Origin: Enterobacter sp. 638
Lineage (GTDB): Bacteria > Pseudomonadota > Gammaproteobacteria > Enterobacterales > Enterobacteriaceae
Assembly: GCF_000016325.1 (NCBI RefSeq)
Contig: NC_009436.1
Location: forward strand, 806,001-870,000
Direction of reading: 5' to 3'
DNA length: 64,000 nucleotides
Part shown: positions 11,586-23,387 of the stretch, in pieces
Layout of the letters: every line of letters starts with the position of its first letter
Position numbering within the stretch: the first letter of the stretch is position 1
Notes under the pieces: generated by a model
Databases searched by the model: none
What the model was told of the DNA's origin: nothing
Seen by the model: the letters and a program-made list of their open reading frames with translations, nothing else
Program-made: the position numbers and the translations under genes

Positions 11586-12041
11586 TTGACTACCGACACT
11601 CATACTCTGCATATTGAAGAGATTTTAGAACTTCTGCCGCACCGCTACCCGTTTTTGCTGGTAGATCGTGTGCTGGATTTTGAAGAAGGTCGTTTTCTGC
11701 GCGCAGTGAAAAATGTTTCAGTAAATGAGCCATTCTTCCAGGGACATTTCCCTGGTAAGCCTATCTTCCCGGGTGTGTTGATCCTGGAAGCGATGGCACA
11801 GGCTACGGGTATTCTCGCGTTTAAAAGCGTGGGCAAACTTGAGCCAGGTGAGTTGTATTACTTCGCGGGTATTGATGAAGCGCGCTTTAAGCGCCCAGTC
11901 GTACCTGGTGATCAGATGATCATGGAAGTGACTTTTGAAAAAACGCGCCGTGGACTGACGCGCTTCAAAGGCGTTGCTTCAGTTGACGGCAAAGTTGTTT
12001 GTGAAGCTACCATGATGTGTGCGCGTAGCCGGGAGGCCTGA
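11586..12041 (+). CDS. fabZ: 3-hydroxyacyl-ACP dehydratase FabZ
   Basis: FabZ dehydrates 3-hydroxyacyl-ACP in fatty acid elongation and competes with LpxA and LpxD for 3-hydroxymyristoyl-ACP, so its balance with LpxC controls the lipid A to phospholipid ratio. It is a 151-residue hot-dog-fold protein, with His54 in FFQGHFPG and Glu68 in LILEAMAQ. The start is TTG at 11586 behind AGGAAGAG, the same weak start as in E. coli. lpxA begins 3 bp after the stop. Confidence 0.98.
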
Positions 12042-12044
12042 TAC

Positions 12045-12833
12045 GTGATTGATAAAACTGCCTTTATTCATCCAACTGCCATTGTGGAAGAGGGTGCCGT
12101 AATTGGTGCAAACGCTCACATTGGCCCATTCTGTATTGTTGGACCCCATGTCGTAATTGGTGAGGGTACCGTACTGAAATCTCACGTCGTCGTGAATGGT
12201 CATACGATCATAGGCCGCGATAATGAGATCTATCAGTTCGCCTCCATCGGCGAAGTCAACCAGGATCTTAAGTATGCTGGTGAGCCGACCCGTCTGGAAA
12301 TCGGCGATCGTAACCGCATTCGCGAAAGCGTCACCATTCATCGTGGCACAGTACAGGGTGGTGGATTGACGAAGGTGGGCAGCGACAACCTCTTTATGGT
12401 TAATGCGCATATTGCGCACGACTGTACAGTGGGGAGCCGTTGTATCCTCGCCAACAACGCAACGCTGGCGGGGCACGTATCGGTTGATGATTTCGCGATC
12501 ATTGGCGGCATGACGGCAGTCCATCAGTTCTGCATTATTGGTGCGCACGTCATGATCGGCGGTTGCTCCGGTGTCGCGCAAGACGTGCCACCGTATGTGA
12601 TTGCGCAGGGTAACCACGCAACACCTTTTGGCGTTAACATTGAAGGCCTCAAGCGTCGTGGCTTTAGCCGCGAAGCCATTACAGCGATCCGCAACGCGTA
12701 CAAACTGATGTACCGTAGCGGCAAAACGCTGGAAGAGGCCAAGCCAGAAGTGGCAGCGTTGGCAGAGCAGCACCCGGAAGTAAAAGCGTTCACTGAGTTC
12801 TTTGAGCGCTCTACTCGAGGTCTGATTCGTTAA
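12045..12833 (+). CDS. lpxA: UDP-N-acetylglucosamine acyltransferase
   Basis: LpxA performs the first acylation of lipid A synthesis, moving 3-hydroxymyristate from ACP to UDP-GlcNAc. The 262-residue trimeric left-handed beta-helix protein has catalytic His125 in [10 protein letters not shown]. The start is GTG at 12045. The final base of its TAA is the first base of the lpxB ATG, so translation is probably coupled. Confidence 0.98.
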   Translation: MIDKTAFIHPTAIVEEGAVIGANAHIGPFCIVGPHVVIGEGTVLKSHVVVNGHTIIGRDNEIYQFASIGEVNQDLKYAGEPTRLEIGDRNRIRESVTIHRGTVQGGGLTKVGSDNLFMVNAHIAHDCTVGSRCILANNATLAGHVSVDDFAIIGGMTAVHQFCIIGAHVMIGGCSGVAQDVPPYVIAQGNHATPFGVNIEGLKRRGFSREAITAIRNAYKLMYRSGKTLEEAKPEVAALAEQHPEVKAFTEFFERSTRGLIR

Positions 12834-13981
12834 TGGTCGACAACCGTCCACTAACGATTGCCCTGGTCGCCGGAGAAACCTCCGGCGATATTCTTGGTGC
12901 AGGTCTCATCCGGGCACTCAAGGCCCGCGAACCGAATGCTCGCTTTGTGGGTGTCGCTGGCCCGCTAATGCAGGCCGAAGGCTGTGAAGCCTGGTACGAA
13001 ATGGAAGAGCTCGCGGTGATGGGCATCGTTGAAGTGCTGGGACGTTTACGCCGTTTACTGCATATTCGCGCCGATCTTACGGGTCGTTTTACCGATCTTA
13101 AGCCCGATGTCTTTGTGGGTATTGATGCGCCAGATTTCAATATCACCCTTGAAGGCAACCTAAAAAAACAGGGTATTAAAACGATTCACTACGTCAGCCC
13201 GTCCGTCTGGGCATGGCGACAGAAACGTGTTTTCAAAATAGGCAGATCCACCGATATGGTGCTGGCTTTTCTGCCTTTCGAAAAAGCGTTTTATGACAGA
13301 TTCAATGTTCCCTGCCGTTTTATCGGGCATACCATGGCCGATGCCATGCCGCTTGATCCGGATAAAAATGCTGCGCGAGATAGTCTTGGTATTCCGCATG
13401 ATGCTCACTGTCTGGCTCTTTTGCCGGGTAGCCGTGGCGCAGAAGTCGAAATGCTTAGCGCAGATTTCCTGAGAACCGCGCAAATTCTTCGCCAGACGTA
13501 TCCCGATCTGGAAGTAGTTGTGCCGCTGGTGAATGCCAAACGCCGTGAGCAGTTTGAACGTATCAAAGCGGCAGTCGCGCCTGACCTGCACATTCATCTT
13601 CTGGATGGCAAGGGGCGTGAAGCGATGGTGGCGAGTGATGCCGCATTGTTGGCGTCCGGCACGGCTGCGCTGGAATGCATGCTGGCAAAATGCCCAATGG
13701 TTGTAGGCTATCGCATGAAGCCATTTACCTTCTGGCTGGCGAAGCGTCTGGTCAAAACGGATTATGTTTCATTGCCCAATCTGCTGGCAGGCCGTGAGCT
13801 AGTCAAAGAGCTGTTGCAGGATGAGTGCCAGCCGCAGGCATTAGCCGATGCGCTGTTGCCTTTACTGGCAGACGGTAAAACCCGTCATCAAATGCACGAC
13901 ACCTTCCGGGAACTGCATCAGCAGATCCGCTGTAACGCCGATGAGCAAGCAGCGGATGCCGTGATGGAGTTAGCGCAATGA
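12833..13981 (+). CDS. lpxB: Lipid A disaccharide synthase
   Basis: LpxB is a GT-B glycosyltransferase of family GT19 that joins UDP-2,3-diacylglucosamine and lipid X into the tetraacyl disaccharide. The 382-residue protein opens with the glycine-rich [14 protein letters not shown] (about 11-24) and has the [14 protein letters not shown] motif near residue 120. Its ATG overlaps the lpxA stop by one base and its TGA overlaps the rnhB ATG by four, so the three genes are read as a coupled block. Confidence 0.98.
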   Translation: MVDNRPLTIALVAGETSGDILGAGLIRALKAREPNARFVGVAGPLMQAEGCEAWYEMEELAVMGIVEVLGRLRRLLHIRADLTGRFTDLKPDVFVGIDAPDFNITLEGNLKKQGIKTIHYVSPSVWAWRQKRVFKIGRSTDMVLAFLPFEKAFYDRFNVPCRFIGHTMADAMPLDPDKNAARDSLGIPHDAHCLALLPGSRGAEVEMLSADFLRTAQILRQTYPDLEVVVPLVNAKRREQFERIKAAVAPDLHIHLLDGKGREAMVASDAALLASGTAALECMLAKCPMVVGYRMKPFTFWLAKRLVKTDYVSLPNLLAGRELVKELLQDECQPQALADALLPLLADGKTRHQMHDTFRELHQQIRCNADEQAADAVMELAQ

Positions 13982-14574
13982 TTGAGTTTGTTTACCCACA
14001 CACGCATCTTGTGGCGGGTGTGGACGAAGTCGGACGCGGGCCGTTGGTCGGCGCTGTCGTCACGGCGGCCGTCATCCTTGATCCCGCTCGCCCGATTGTA
14101 GGGCTGAATGATTCGAAGAAACTGTCTGAAAAACGCCGTCTGGCGCTCTTTGATGAAATCAAAGAAAAAGCGCTGGCCTGGAGTTTAGGCCGCGCAGAGC
14201 CCGAAGAGATTGACGAGCTGAACATTCTGCACGCCACCATGTTGGCGATGCAGCGTGCCGTCGCTGGGTTAAAAATCGTACCAGAATATGTGCTGATTGA
14301 CGGTAACCGCTGTCCTGCACTGCCGATGCGTTCATTGGCGGTCGTAAAAGGTGATAGCCGTGTGGCTGAGATCAGCGCAGCGTCTATCATTGCCAAAGTG
14401 ACACGCGATGCCGAAATGGCGGCGCTGGACCTTTCATATCCTCAGTATGGTTTCGCCCAGCACAAGGGATATCCAACTGCTTTCCATCTGGAAAAACTGT
14501 CTGAGCATGGCCCAACTGAACATCATCGACGCAGTTTTGGTCCGGTGAAACGCGCACTGGGACTGGTGTGCTGA
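13978..14574 (+). CDS. rnhB: Ribonuclease HII
   Basis: RNase HII nicks DNA 5' to single misincorporated ribonucleotides and starts ribonucleotide excision repair. The 198-residue product has the catalytic Asp16-Glu17 in [11 protein letters not shown] and a further acidic residue in VLIDGNR. The ATGA overlap with lpxB and the 38-bp gap to dnaE place a ribonucleotide-repair enzyme beside the replicative polymerase. Confidence 0.97.
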   Translation: MIEFVYPHTHLVAGVDEVGRGPLVGAVVTAAVILDPARPIVGLNDSKKLSEKRRLALFDEIKEKALAWSLGRAEPEEIDELNILHATMLAMQRAVAGLKIVPEYVLIDGNRCPALPMRSLAVVKGDSRVAEISAASIIAKVTRDAEMAALDLSYPQYGFAQHKGYPTAFHLEKLSEHGPTEHHRRSFGPVKRALGLVC

Positions 14575-14612
14575 ATCAATACGCAAGCAACTAAGTCACG
14601 CGGAATCTGAAG

Positions 14613-17600
14613 ATGGCTGAACCACGTTTCGTACACCTGCGGGTGCATAGCGACTACTCCATGATTGATGGGCTGGCGAAGACCGGGCCGCTGGTAAAAA
14701 AGGCAGCGGCTCTTGGTATGCCTGCGCTGGCAATCACCGATTTCACCAACCTGTGTGGTCTGGTTAAGTTCTATGGCGCGGCGCATGGCGCGGGTCTTAA
14801 GCCGATTATCGGTGCGGATTTTCACGTCCAGAGCGAGCTGCTCGGCGATGAAATGACGCAAATTTCCGTACTGGCGATGAACAACACCGGCTATCAGAAT
14901 CTGACGCTGCTGATTTCCCGCGCCTATCAGCGTGGCTATGGCGCTGCAGGGCCGTGGATCGACAGGGACTGGCTTGCAGAACTCAATGAAGGTTTGCTGC
15001 TGATTTCTGGCGGTCGCATGGGTGACGTCGGCAAAAGTCTGATACGCGGCAACAATGTTTTGGTTGAGCAGTGCGTTGCATTCTATGAAGAGCATTTCCC
15101 GGATCGTTTCTACCTGGAGCTGATTCGCACGGGTCGTCCCGATGAAGAAAACTATCTTCATGCGGCGGTGGCGCTTGCAGAGCAGCGTGGCCTGCCGGTT
15201 GTCGCGACCAATGACGTACGGTTTATTAACGCTGAAGACTTTGATGCGCACGAAATCCGTGTTGCCATTCATGACGGTTTTACGCTCGACGATCCAAAAC
15301 GCCCTCGCAATTACTCCACGCAGCAATATATGCGCTCCGAAGATGAGATGTGCGAGCTGTTTGCTGATATTCCGGAAGCACTGGAAAACAGTGTCGAGAT
15401 TGCCAGACGCTGCAACGTTACCGTCCGTCTGGGTGAATATTTCTTGCCTCAGTTCCCAACCGGCGAGATGAGTACGGAAGATTTCCTGGTCCTCAAATCG
15501 AAAGAGGGTCTGGAAGATCGTCTGGAGTTTTTATTCCCGGATGAAGCCGAGCGCAACGAGAAACGCCCGCCTTATGATGAGCGCCTGGATATTGAACTTC
15601 AGGTTATCAACCAGATGGGGTTCCCGGGCTACTTCCTGATCGTGATGGAATTTATCCAATGGTCGAAGGACAACGGTGTGCCGGTGGGGCCGGGCCGTGG
15701 TTCAGGCGCGGGTTCGCTCGTGGCTTACGCGCTGAAAATTACCGACCTTGACCCGCTGGAATTCGACCTGCTGTTCGAACGTTTCCTTAACCCGGAACGT
15801 GTCTCGATGCCTGACTTCGACGTTGACTTCTGCATGGAGAAACGAGACCAGGTTATTGATCACGTGGCAGAAATGTACGGGCGTGATGCGGTATCGCAGA
15901 TCATTACTTTCGGTACGATGGCGGCGAAAGCGGTTATCCGCGACGTGGGCCGCGTGCTGGGTCACCCGTATGGCTTTGTGGATCGCATCTCAAAACTGGT
16001 GCCACCGGATCCGGGCATGACGCTGGCAAAAGCGTTTGAAGCCGAGCCGCAATTGCCGGAAATCTACGAAGCTGACGAAGAAGTTAAAGCGCTTATCGAC
16101 ATGGCGCGCAAGCTTGAAGGCGTCACGCGTAACGCCGGTAAACACGCAGGCGGCGTGGTTATCGCACCGACCAAAATTACCGATTTTGCGCCGTTATATT
16201 GTGATGAATCAGGACAGCATCCGGTCACACAGTTCGACAAGAATGACGTGGAGTACGCCGGCCTGGTGAAGTTTGACTTCCTTGGTTTGCGAACACTCAC
16301 TATCATTGACTGGGCGTTGAAGATGATCAACCCGCGTCGGGCCAAACAGGGCCTGGAGCCGATTGACATCGCTGCTATTCCGCTTGATGACAAGAAAAGT
16401 TTCGACATGCTGCAGCGCTCGGAAACTACGGCGGTATTCCAGCTTGAATCGCGCGGCATGAAAGACTTGATTAAGCGCCTTCAGCCCGACTGTTTCGAAG
16501 ATATGATCGCGCTTGTGGCGCTGTTCCGCCCCGGCCCATTGCAGTCGGGCATGGTTGATAACTTTATTGACCGTAAGCACGGGCGTGAAGCGATTTCCTA
16601 CCCTGATGTGCAGTGGCAGCATGATTGCCTGAAACCGGTGCTTGAGCCTACCTACGGCATTATCCTGTATCAGGAACAGGTTATGCAGATTGCGCAGGAA
16701 CTTTCGGGCTATACCCTTGGCGGCGCCGATATGTTGCGTCGTGCGATGGGTAAGAAAAAACCGGAAGAGATGGCCAAGCAGCGTGGCACCTTTGAAGATG
16801 GCGCGAAGAAAAACGGCATTGATGGTGAACTGGCGATAAAAATCTTTGACCTGGTGGAGAAATTCGCGGGTTACGGATTTAACAAATCGCACTCAGCGGC
16901 TTATGCCCTGGTGTCCTATCAAACGCTGTGGCTAAAAGCGCACTACCCGGCAGAATTTATGGCGGCTGTAATGACTGCCGACATGGATAATACCGAGAAG
17001 GTTGTCGGCCTGGTGGATGAATGCTGGCGAATGGGGCTGAAAATTCTGCCGCCGGATATTAATGCCGGGATGTACCATTTCCACGTTAACGATGACGGTG
17101 AAATTGTTTACGGCATTGGGGCGATTAAAGGTGTGGGCGAAGGTCCTATCGAAGCGATTCTGGAAGCGCGTAATAATGGCGGCTACTTCCGTGAGCTTTT
17201 CGATCTTTGTGCGCGTACTGACACCAAAAAGCTGAACCGCCGTGTGCTGGAAAAACTGATTATGTCCGGGGCATTTGACCGCCTCGGGCCACATCGCGCA
17301 GCGCTGATGAATTCGCTCGGCGAGGCGTTGAAAGCAGCCGATCAGCACGCTAAAGCAGAAGCGATTGGTCAGGCCGATATGTTTGGCGTGCTGGCGGATG
17401 AGCCTGAACAAATCGAACAATCCTATGCCAACTGCCAGCCGTGGCCAGAACATACGGTGCTGGAGGGGGAGCGTGAAACGTTAGGCTTGTATCTGACGGG
17501 ACACCCGATCAACCAGTATCTGAAAGAAATTGAGCGCTATGTCGGCGGCAATAGGCTAAAAGACATGCATCCAACTGAACGTGGTAAAATGACCACGGCA

Positions 17601-18095
17601 GCGGGGCTCGTCATTGCAGCGCGGGTTATGGTCACCAAGCGCGGTAATCGCATCGGCATCTGTACGTTGGATGACCGTTCCGGGCGGCTGGAGGTGATGT
17701 TATTCACCGAAGCGCTGGAAAAATACCAGCATTTGCTGGAAAACGACCGCATACTTATCGTCAGCGGACAGGTCAGCTTTGATGACTTCAGCGGCGGGCT
17801 TAAAATGATGGCCCGTGAAGTGATGGATATTGACGAAGCCCGTGAAAAATATGCTCGCGGGCTTGCTATCTCGCTGACGGACAGGCAAATTGATGACCAG
17901 CTTTTAAACCGACTCCGTCAGTCTCTGGAACCCCATCGTTCGGGGACCATTCCAGTACATCTCTATTATCAGAGGGCGGATGCACGCGCGCGGTTGCGCT
18001 TTGGTGCAACGTGGCGTGTCTCTCCGAGCGATCGTTTACTCAACGATCTCCGTGGCCTTATTGGTTCGGAGCAGGTGGAACTGGAGTTTGACTAA
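14613..18095 (+). CDS. dnaE: DNA polymerase III alpha subunit
   Basis: DnaE is the catalytic subunit of the replicative polymerase. The 1160-residue protein has an N-terminal PHP domain (about 1-270, [12 protein letters not shown] at the start) and a family C palm with the catalytic aspartates in MPDFDVDF near residue 401-405. Further on are the fingers, tandem helix-hairpin-helix and an OB domain, with a tau-binding tail. Its length is that of E. coli. The proofreading partner dnaQ lies 27 kb away in the same window. accA follows after 12 bp. Confidence 0.98.
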   Translation: MAEPRFVHLRVHSDYSMIDGLAKTGPLVKKAAALGMPALAITDFTNLCGLVKFYGAAHGAGLKPIIGADFHVQSELLGDEMTQISVLAMNNTGYQNLTLLISRAYQRGYGAAGPWIDRDWLAELNEGLLLISGGRMGDVGKSLIRGNNVLVEQCVAFYEEHFPDRFYLELIRTGRPDEENYLHAAVALAEQRGLPVVATNDVRFINAEDFDAHEIRVAIHDGFTLDDPKRPRNYSTQQYMRSEDEMCELFADIPEALENSVEIARRCNVTVRLGEYFLPQFPTGEMSTEDFLVLKSKEGLEDRLEFLFPDEAERNEKRPPYDERLDIELQVINQMGFPGYFLIVMEFIQWSKDNGVPVGPGRGSGAGSLVAYALKITDLDPLEFDLLFERFLNPERVSMPDFDVDFCMEKRDQVIDHVAEMYGRDAVSQIITFGTMAAKAVIRDVGRVLGHPYGFVDRISKLVPPDPGMTLAKAFEAEPQLPEIYEADEEVKALIDMARKLEGVTRNAGKHAGGVVIAPTKITDFAPLYCDESGQHPVTQFDKNDVEYAGLVKFDFLGLRTLTIIDWALKMINPRRAKQGLEPIDIAAIPLDDKKSFDMLQRSETTAVFQLESRGMKDLIKRLQPDCFEDMIALVALFRPGPLQSGMVDNFIDRKHGREAISYPDVQWQHDCLKPVLEPTYGIILYQEQVMQIAQELSGYTLGGADMLRRAMGKKKPEEMAKQRGTFEDGAKKNGIDGELAIKIFDLVEKFAGYGFNKSHSAAYALVSYQTLWLKAHYPAEFMAAVMTADMDNTEKVVGLVDECWRMGLKILPPDINAGMYHFHVNDDGEIVYGIGAIKGVGEGPIEAILEARNNGGYFRELFDLCARTDTKKLNRRVLEKLIMSGAFDRLGPHRAALMNSLGEALKAADQHAKAEAIGQADMFGVLADEPEQIEQSYANCQPWPEHTVLEGERETLGLYLTGHPINQYLKEIERYVGGNRLKDMHPTERGKMTTAAGLVIAARVMVTKRGNRIGICTLDDRSGRLEVMLFTEALEKYQHLLENDRILIVSGQVSFDDFSGGLKMMAREVMDIDEAREKYARGLAISLTDRQIDDQLLNRLRQSLEPHRSGTIPVHLYYQRADARARLRFGATWRVSPSDRLLNDLRGLIGSEQVELEFD

Positions 18096-18107
18096 TACAG
18101 GAATACT

Positions 18108-19067
18108 ATGAGTCTGAATTTCCTTGATTTCGAACAGCCGATTGCGGAGCTGGAAGCGAAAATCGATTCTCTGACCGCGGTGAGCCGTCAGGATGAAAAA
18201 CTGGATATTAACATCGACGAAGAAGTGCATCGTCTGCGTGAAAAAAGCGTAGAACTGACGCGCAAAATCTTTGCCGATCTCGGCGCATGGCAGATTGCCC
18301 AGTTGGCACGTCATCCACAGCGTCCGTACACCCTGGATTATGTTCGCCTGGCGTTTGATGAATTTGACGAACTGGCTGGCGATCGTGCTTATGCTGACGA
18401 CAAAGCCATTGTCGGCGGCATAGCGCGTCTTGATGGTCGCCCGGTGATGATCATTGGTCATCAGAAAGGCCGTGAGACCAAAGAGAAAATCCGTCGCAAC
18501 TTTGGTATGCCAGCGCCAGAAGGTTACCGTAAGGCACTGCGCCTGATGGAAATGGCTGAGCGCTTCAACATGCCGATCGTGACCTTTATCGACACGCCGG
18601 GTGCATACCCAGGTGTCGGTGCAGAAGAACGCGGCCAGTCTGAAGCCATCGCTCGCAACCTGCGTGAAATGTCTCGCCTGACGGTACCGGTTATCTGTAC
18701 TGTGATTGGTGAAGGCGGTTCCGGTGGTGCACTGGCGATCGGTGTGGGTGATAAAGTGAATATGCTGCAGTACAGCACTTATTCCGTTATTTCCCCTGAA
18801 GGCTGTGCGTCTATTCTGTGGAAAAGCGCCGATAAAGCGCCGCTGGCCGCTGAAGCGATGGGTATCACTGCGCCGCGTCTGAAAGAATTGAAACTGATCG
18901 ACACCGTGATCCCTGAACCGTTGGGTGGTGCGCACCGTAAGCCGGAAGTGATCGCCGCTTCCCTTAAAGCGCAACTGCTGGCCGATCTGGCCGATCTCGA
19001 TGTGCTGAGCAAAGAAGACCTGCTCAACCGTCGTTATCAACGTCTGATGAACTACGGTTACGCATAA
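18108..19067 (+). CDS. accA: Acetyl-CoA carboxylase carboxyltransferase subunit alpha
   Basis: AccA, with AccD, transfers CO2 from biotinyl-BCCP to acetyl-CoA to give malonyl-CoA, the first committed step of fatty acid synthesis. The 319 residues match E. coli. Crotonase-fold motifs include [18 protein letters not shown] and [12 protein letters not shown] (about 200-212), which bind the CoA substrate. It is the last gene of the cluster and is followed by a strong terminator. Confidence 0.98.
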
Positions 19068-19083
19068 GCTTCACATTTGTCTT

Positions 19084-19112
19084 AAAAGCCGCACATTGTT
19101 GCGGCTTTTTTT
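19084..19112 (+). terminator. Intrinsic terminator after accA
   Basis: AAAAGCCGCA (19084-19093) pairs with TGCGGCTTTT (19100-19109), and the T run continues to 19112. It ends the long envelope and replication cluster. Confidence 0.92.
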
Positions 19113-19153
19113 ATGTCAGCCATTTACCTCAACTATCCTTAACGCATGTTTTT

Positions 19154-19162
19154 TAAGGAGGT
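19154..19162 (+). promoter_or_regulatory. Strong ribosome binding site of ldcC
   Basis: TAAGGAGGT is an almost full complement to the 16S 3' end and sits 5 bp before GTG 19168. It decides the ldcC start: the frame is open further upstream, but no comparable site is found there. Confidence 0.8.
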
Positions 19163-19167
19163 ATACC

Positions 19168-21306
19168 GTGAATATTATTGCAATTATGGGGCCGCACGGC
19201 GTCTTTTATAAAGATGAGCCCATCAAGGAGCTGGAACAGGCATTGCAGGCGCGCGGGTATCAACTTATCTGGCCGCATAATAATGCCGATCTGCTGAAGT
19301 TTATCGAACACAATCCGCGAATCTGTGGCGTGATTTTTGACTGGGATGAGTACGACCTCGAACTGTGCAGTGATATCAATCAGCTGAATGAATACCTGCC
19401 GCTGTACGCTTTCATCAACACGCATTCGACGATGGATGTCAGTGCCCACGATATGCGTATGGCGCTGTGGTTTTTTGAATACGCATTGGGTGCTGCAGAA
19501 GATATTGCGACCCGCATTCAGCAATACACGCGCGAATACCTCGACAATATTACCCCGCCGTTTACCCGCGCGCTTTTCACCTACGTTCAGGAAGGTAAAT
19601 ACACGTTTTGCACGCCGGGTCACATGGCGGGAACCGCCTATCAGAAAAGCCCTGTGGGTTGCCTGTTTTACGATTTTTTTGGTGGGAATACGCTCAAAGC
19701 TGACGTATCGATTTCGGTGACGGAAATGGGCTCGCTGCTTGATCACACCGGCCCGCACCTGGAGGCCGAAGAGTACATTGCACGTACTTTTGGTGCAGAG
19801 CAGAGCTATATGGTGACTAACGGTACCTCGACTTCTAACAAGATTGTTGGGATGTATGCCGCCACCGCTGGAAGTACGCTGCTGATTGACCGTAACTGCC
19901 ACAAATCACTGGCGCATTTACTGATGATGAGTGATGTTGTGCCGCTCTGGCTCTCGCCAACACGAAATGCGCTGGGGATTTTGGGCGGGATCCCTCGTCG
20001 TGAATTCTCCCGCGCCGCCATTGAACATAAAGTCGCAGCGATTCCTGACGCAAGCTGGCCGATTCACGCGGTGATTACTAACTCGACGTATGATGGCCTG
20101 CTGTATAACACCAACTGGATCAAGCAGACTCTTGATGTTCCTTCGATTCATTTCGATTCTGCATGGGTACCCTATACCAATTTCCACCCTATTTACGCCG
20201 GTAAAAGCGGTATGAGTGGTGAGCGCGTACCGGGCAAAGTGTTCTTCGAGACGCAATCGACGCACAAAATGCTGGCCGCCTTATCTCAGGCGTCGTTAAT
20301 CCATATTAAGGGTGAATACGACGAAGAGACGTTCAACGAAGCTTATATGATGCACACCACCACATCACCGAGTTATCCATTAGTCGCATCAATCGAAACG
20401 GCAGCGGCGATGCTGCGCGGCAATCCGGGAAAACGGCTGATAAACCGTTCGGTGGAACGGGCACTCCATTTCCGTAAGGAAGTTCAGCGCCTGAAAGATG
20501 AAGCCGACGGCTGGTTCTTCGATATCTGGCAACCGGAAGAGATTGATGAGGCGGAATGCTGGTCTGTCGCGCCAGGCGAGAGCTGGCACGGTTTCAGAGA
20601 GGCTGACGCGGACCATATGTTTCTTGATCCGGTCAAAGTCACCATTCTGACGCCGGGGATGGATGAACAGGGAACGATGAGTGATGAAGGGATTCCGGCC
20701 GCGCTGGTGGCAAAATTCCTCGATGAACGCGGCGTCGTGGTGGAAAAAACCGGCCCTTACAATCTGCTTTTCCTGTTCAGCATAGGTATCGATAAGACCC
20801 GAGCGATGGGCCTGTTACGCGGACTCATGGAATTTAAGCGCGCTTACGATCTCAATCTGCGGGTCAAAAATATGCTCCCGGATCTGTATGCCGAAGATCC
20901 TGACTATTACCGGAATATGCGGATTCAGGATCTGGCGCAAGGGATCCATAAGCTGATCCGCCAGCACGATCTTCCTCGGCTGATGCTCCAGGCGTTTGAC
21001 GTATTGCCGGAAATGAAACTCACGCCGCACAAGGCCTGGCAGCAGCAGGTCAAAGGTGAAGTGGAAACCATTGAGCTGGAAAATCTCATTGGGCGCGTAT
21101 CCGCAAATATGGTTCTCCCTTATCCACCGGGCGTCCCGCTTTTGATGCCGGGAGAAATGATCACCGAACAAAGCCGGTCGGTGCTCGATTTTCTGCTGAT
21201 GCTCTGTTCTATTGGCCGCCATTATCCTGGCTTTGAGACGGACATTCATGGTGCAAAACGCGATGAGAATGGCGTCTACCGGGTACGAGTCTTAAAAGCG
21301 TGTTGA
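19168..21306 (+). CDS. ldcC: Lysine decarboxylase, constitutive type
   Basis: LdcC is a PLP-dependent decarboxylase that makes cadaverine from lysine and consumes a proton. The GTG at 19168 gives 712 residues, close to the 713 of E. coli LdcC. The N-terminal response-regulator-like wing (about 1-130) precedes the fold-type-I core, with the PLP lysine in STHKMLAALSQ near residue 367. No cadB-like antiporter or cadC-like regulator lies beside it, and synteny with accA supports LdcC rather than inducible CadA. Confidence 0.95.
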   Translation: MNIIAIMGPHGVFYKDEPIKELEQALQARGYQLIWPHNNADLLKFIEHNPRICGVIFDWDEYDLELCSDINQLNEYLPLYAFINTHSTMDVSAHDMRMALWFFEYALGAAEDIATRIQQYTREYLDNITPPFTRALFTYVQEGKYTFCTPGHMAGTAYQKSPVGCLFYDFFGGNTLKADVSISVTEMGSLLDHTGPHLEAEEYIARTFGAEQSYMVTNGTSTSNKIVGMYAATAGSTLLIDRNCHKSLAHLLMMSDVVPLWLSPTRNALGILGGIPRREFSRAAIEHKVAAIPDASWPIHAVITNSTYDGLLYNTNWIKQTLDVPSIHFDSAWVPYTNFHPIYAGKSGMSGERVPGKVFFETQSTHKMLAALSQASLIHIKGEYDEETFNEAYMMHTTTSPSYPLVASIETAAAMLRGNPGKRLINRSVERALHFRKEVQRLKDEADGWFFDIWQPEEIDEAECWSVAPGESWHGFREADADHMFLDPVKVTILTPGMDEQGTMSDEGIPAALVAKFLDERGVVVEKTGPYNLLFLFSIGIDKTRAMGLLRGLMEFKRAYDLNLRVKNMLPDLYAEDPDYYRNMRIQDLAQGIHKLIRQHDLPRLMLQAFDVLPEMKLTPHKAWQQQVKGEVETIELENLIGRVSANMVLPYPPGVPLLMPGEMITEQSRSVLDFLLMLCSIGRHYPGFETDIHGAKRDENGVYRVRVLKAC

Positions 21307-21365
21307 TCCCTTGCGTGTGTAGGGTTTTCAGTTGTAACGTGCAGGCATGATAAAAAGGAGACGCT

Positions 21366-21755
21366 ATGCTGGGTTTAAAACAGGTTCACCATATTGCGAT
21401 TATCGCTTCGGACTACGCCAAAAGTAAGGCTTTCTATTGCGACGTTCTCGGGTTTACGCTGTTGAGCGAAGCCTATCGCTCGGAGCGTGACTCCTGGAAA
21501 GGTGACCTGGCGCTTAACGGCCATTATGTGATCGAACTGTTCTCGTTTCCGTTTCCGCCTGCACGTCCGTCTCGGCCCGAAGCATGTGGGCTTCGTCATC
21601 TCGCGTTCAGCGTCGACGATATCGATCGGGCTGTTGAACATCTTGAAGCGCACGGCGCGAAGTGTGAATCAATTCGCGTCGACCCGTTTACCGACAAACG
21701 TTTTACGTTTTTTAACGATCCGGATGGCTTACCGCTGGAGCTCTACCAGCAGTAA
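21366..21755 (+). CDS. yaeR: VOC superfamily protein YaeR (glyoxalase-like)
   Basis: A 129-residue single vicinal-oxygen-chelate protein, nearly full-length similar to E. coli YaeR. The metal ligands expected of the fold are visible as His in VHHIAII near residue 8-9, His in GLRHLAFSVDD near residue 77 and Glu in LPLELYQQ near the C-terminus. The substrate is not established; a glyoxalase- or dioxygenase-like activity is an inference from the fold. It lies between ldcC and tilS on the same strand. Confidence 0.9.
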   Translation: MLGLKQVHHIAIIASDYAKSKAFYCDVLGFTLLSEAYRSERDSWKGDLALNGHYVIELFSFPFPPARPSRPEACGLRHLAFSVDDIDRAVEHLEAHGAKCESIRVDPFTDKRFTFFNDPDGLPLELYQQ

Positions 21756-21769
21756 TGCTTGCCATCATC

Positions 21770-21800
21770 GCCAATGCTCGGTAATTTTCCGGGCATTGGC
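21770..21800 (+). terminator. Hairpin between yaeR and tilS
   Basis: GCCAATGCTCGG (21770-21781) pairs with CCGGGCATTGGC (21789-21800), 12 bp with one G-T wobble. Only TCTCT follows, so termination is probably partial. tilS starts 18 bp later. Confidence 0.55.
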
Positions 21801-21817
21801 TCTCTATAAGACGTCTT

Positions 21818-23098
21818 ATGACCTCATCCGTTATCGCCCAGTCTGTTTTTCCGTACCGCCAACTGCTGGTGGGATTTAGCGGTGGGCTGGATTCGACCGT
21901 TTTACTTCATCGATTAATGCTTTGGCGCGAGCAGGAACCAGATGTTCAGATACGTGCTATTCATGTGCACCATGGTTTGAGTTCGAATGCTGACCACTGG
22001 GTTGCGCACTGCGAATCGCTCTGTAAATCGTGGCATATTCCGCTGATCGTTGAACGTGTGAAGCTTCGTGATGAAGGTTTGGGGACGGAAGCGCAGGCGC
22101 GAAAAGCGCGCTATTTAGCGTTCGAAAAAACGCTTCAAGCGGGTGAGGCGCTCGTCACGGCACAGCATCTCGACGATCAGTGTGAAACGTTTTTACTGGC
22201 TCTTAAACGGGGAAGCGGCCCGGCGGGATTATCCGCCATGCCTGTGCGCACTGAATTTGCTGGCTCGCAGTTGATTCGTCCACTTCTGGGTGAAACGCGT
22301 ACCTCGCTCGAAAAGTGGGCGCAGGACTATAACCTGTGCTGGATAGACGACGAAAGCAATCAGGATGACCGCTACGATCGTAATTTCCTTCGACTGCGCG
22401 TATTGCCGTTGCTCTCCGAACGTTGGCCGCATTTTGCAGATGCGACGGCGAGAAGCGCGGCGTTGTGCGCCGAGCAAGAGAGCCTGCTGGATGAGCTGCT
22501 GACTGAAGAATTGGCCAGTGTGATTTCGACGGAAGGCAGGCTTAGAATTGAACCGCTTGAAGCGATGAGCCCTGTGCGTCGTGCTGCGCTAATACGCCGC
22601 TGGCTGGCGGCTCATCATGCCCAAATGCCTTCGCGCACAATGTTAAACCGCATCTGGGAAGAGGTCGCTTTAGCGCGTGAAGATGCTACGCCGCGTTTGC
22701 ATCTCGGTGGCTTCGAAGTCCGGCGCTACAAAGGCGAGCTTTGGTGGGTTAAGTATCAGCCCACCATGATTGACCAGATTATCGAGTGGCGGGATCCGTC
22801 AGTGACTCTGATGTTGCCTCAGGGGAGCGTTTGTTTTGCGGATGGCGGCCATATTCGCCTGCCGAACCCTGATGAACAGGTCACAATCCGTTTCAAAGCC
22901 TGCGGAATACTGCATATTGTTGGGCGTCACGGTGGACGAAAACTGAAGAAAATCTGGCAGGAGTACAACATTCCTCCCTGGTTACGCGATACGACTCCGC
23001 TGCTGTTCTATGGCGAAACGCTGATCGCGGCTGCGGGTGTTTTCGTCACGAAGGAAGGTTGGATAGAAAAGGGCGTGCAGTTGGAGTGGAAAGCGTAA
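21818..23098 (+). CDS. tilS: tRNA(Ile)-lysidine synthetase
   Basis: TilS attaches lysine to C34 of the tRNA-Ile that reads AUA, changing both charging and decoding. The 426-residue protein has the ATP pyrophosphatase P-loop SGGLDS at residues 21-26 and the N-terminal catalytic domain to about residue 215. The C-terminal substrate-binding domains carry [13 protein letters not shown] near residue 370. It is a few residues shorter than the E. coli enzyme. Confidence 0.97.
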   Translation: MTSSVIAQSVFPYRQLLVGFSGGLDSTVLLHRLMLWREQEPDVQIRAIHVHHGLSSNADHWVAHCESLCKSWHIPLIVERVKLRDEGLGTEAQARKARYLAFEKTLQAGEALVTAQHLDDQCETFLLALKRGSGPAGLSAMPVRTEFAGSQLIRPLLGETRTSLEKWAQDYNLCWIDDESNQDDRYDRNFLRLRVLPLLSERWPHFADATARSAALCAEQESLLDELLTEELASVISTEGRLRIEPLEAMSPVRRAALIRRWLAAHHAQMPSRTMLNRIWEEVALAREDATPRLHLGGFEVRRYKGELWWVKYQPTMIDQIIEWRDPSVTLMLPQGSVCFADGGHIRLPNPDEQVTIRFKACGILHIVGRHGGRKLKKIWQEYNIPPWLRDTTPLLFYGETLIAAAGVFVTKEGWIEKGVQLEWKA

Positions 23099-23118
23099 CG
23101 GGCAGGTGACTGCCCGTT
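23097..23118. terminator. Hairpin between convergent tilS and rof
   Basis: AACGGGCAG (23097-23105) pairs with CTGCCCGTT (23110-23118) with a GTGA loop. It overlaps the tilS stop region and lies 9 bp from the rof stop. No clear T run follows on either strand, so it may serve as a weak two-way terminator. Confidence 0.5.
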
Positions 23119-23126
23119 AGGGACAT

Positions 23127-23387
23127 TCAGGATTCGCTCACCACAACGGTGCCGATGTCCGGATGACTGAAGCTGGCAATCTTATCGAGACGAAACTCAC
23201 GCGTTGAGCCTGCGTCTTCGACGACAAGGTATTCAACGTTCTTACGCATAACCAGATCGCTGGCTTTTGCCTTCAGCTCTTCGCCATCTTTTAACGCCAG
23301 CGCCAGGATCAAATGGTTCTGGCAGGCAAGTTCCAGGTTGTCATAGTCATCACAGTTGATGGGTTGATAGGTATCATTCATTGACAT
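23127..23387 (-). CDS. rof: Rho-binding antiterminator Rof
   Basis: Rof binds the primary RNA site of Rho and inhibits Rho-dependent termination. The product is 86 residues from the ATG at 23387, which has GGTGAG at 5-bp spacing; the internal ATG at 23381 would give the 84 residues listed for E. coli. Conserved text includes [20 protein letters not shown] and the end IGTVVVSES. It overlaps the end of yaeP by 14 bp (or 8 bp), so the pair is translated together. Confidence 0.93.
   Translation of the reverse strand: MSMNDTYQPINCDDYDNLELACQNHLILALALKDGEELKAKASDLVMRKNVEYLVVEDAGSTREFRLDKIASFSHPDIGTVVVSES

Noticed and set aside
18036..19040. A 334-codon open frame antisense to accA
   Set aside because: Long antisense frames are common opposite biased enteric genes; no start site or family motif was seen.
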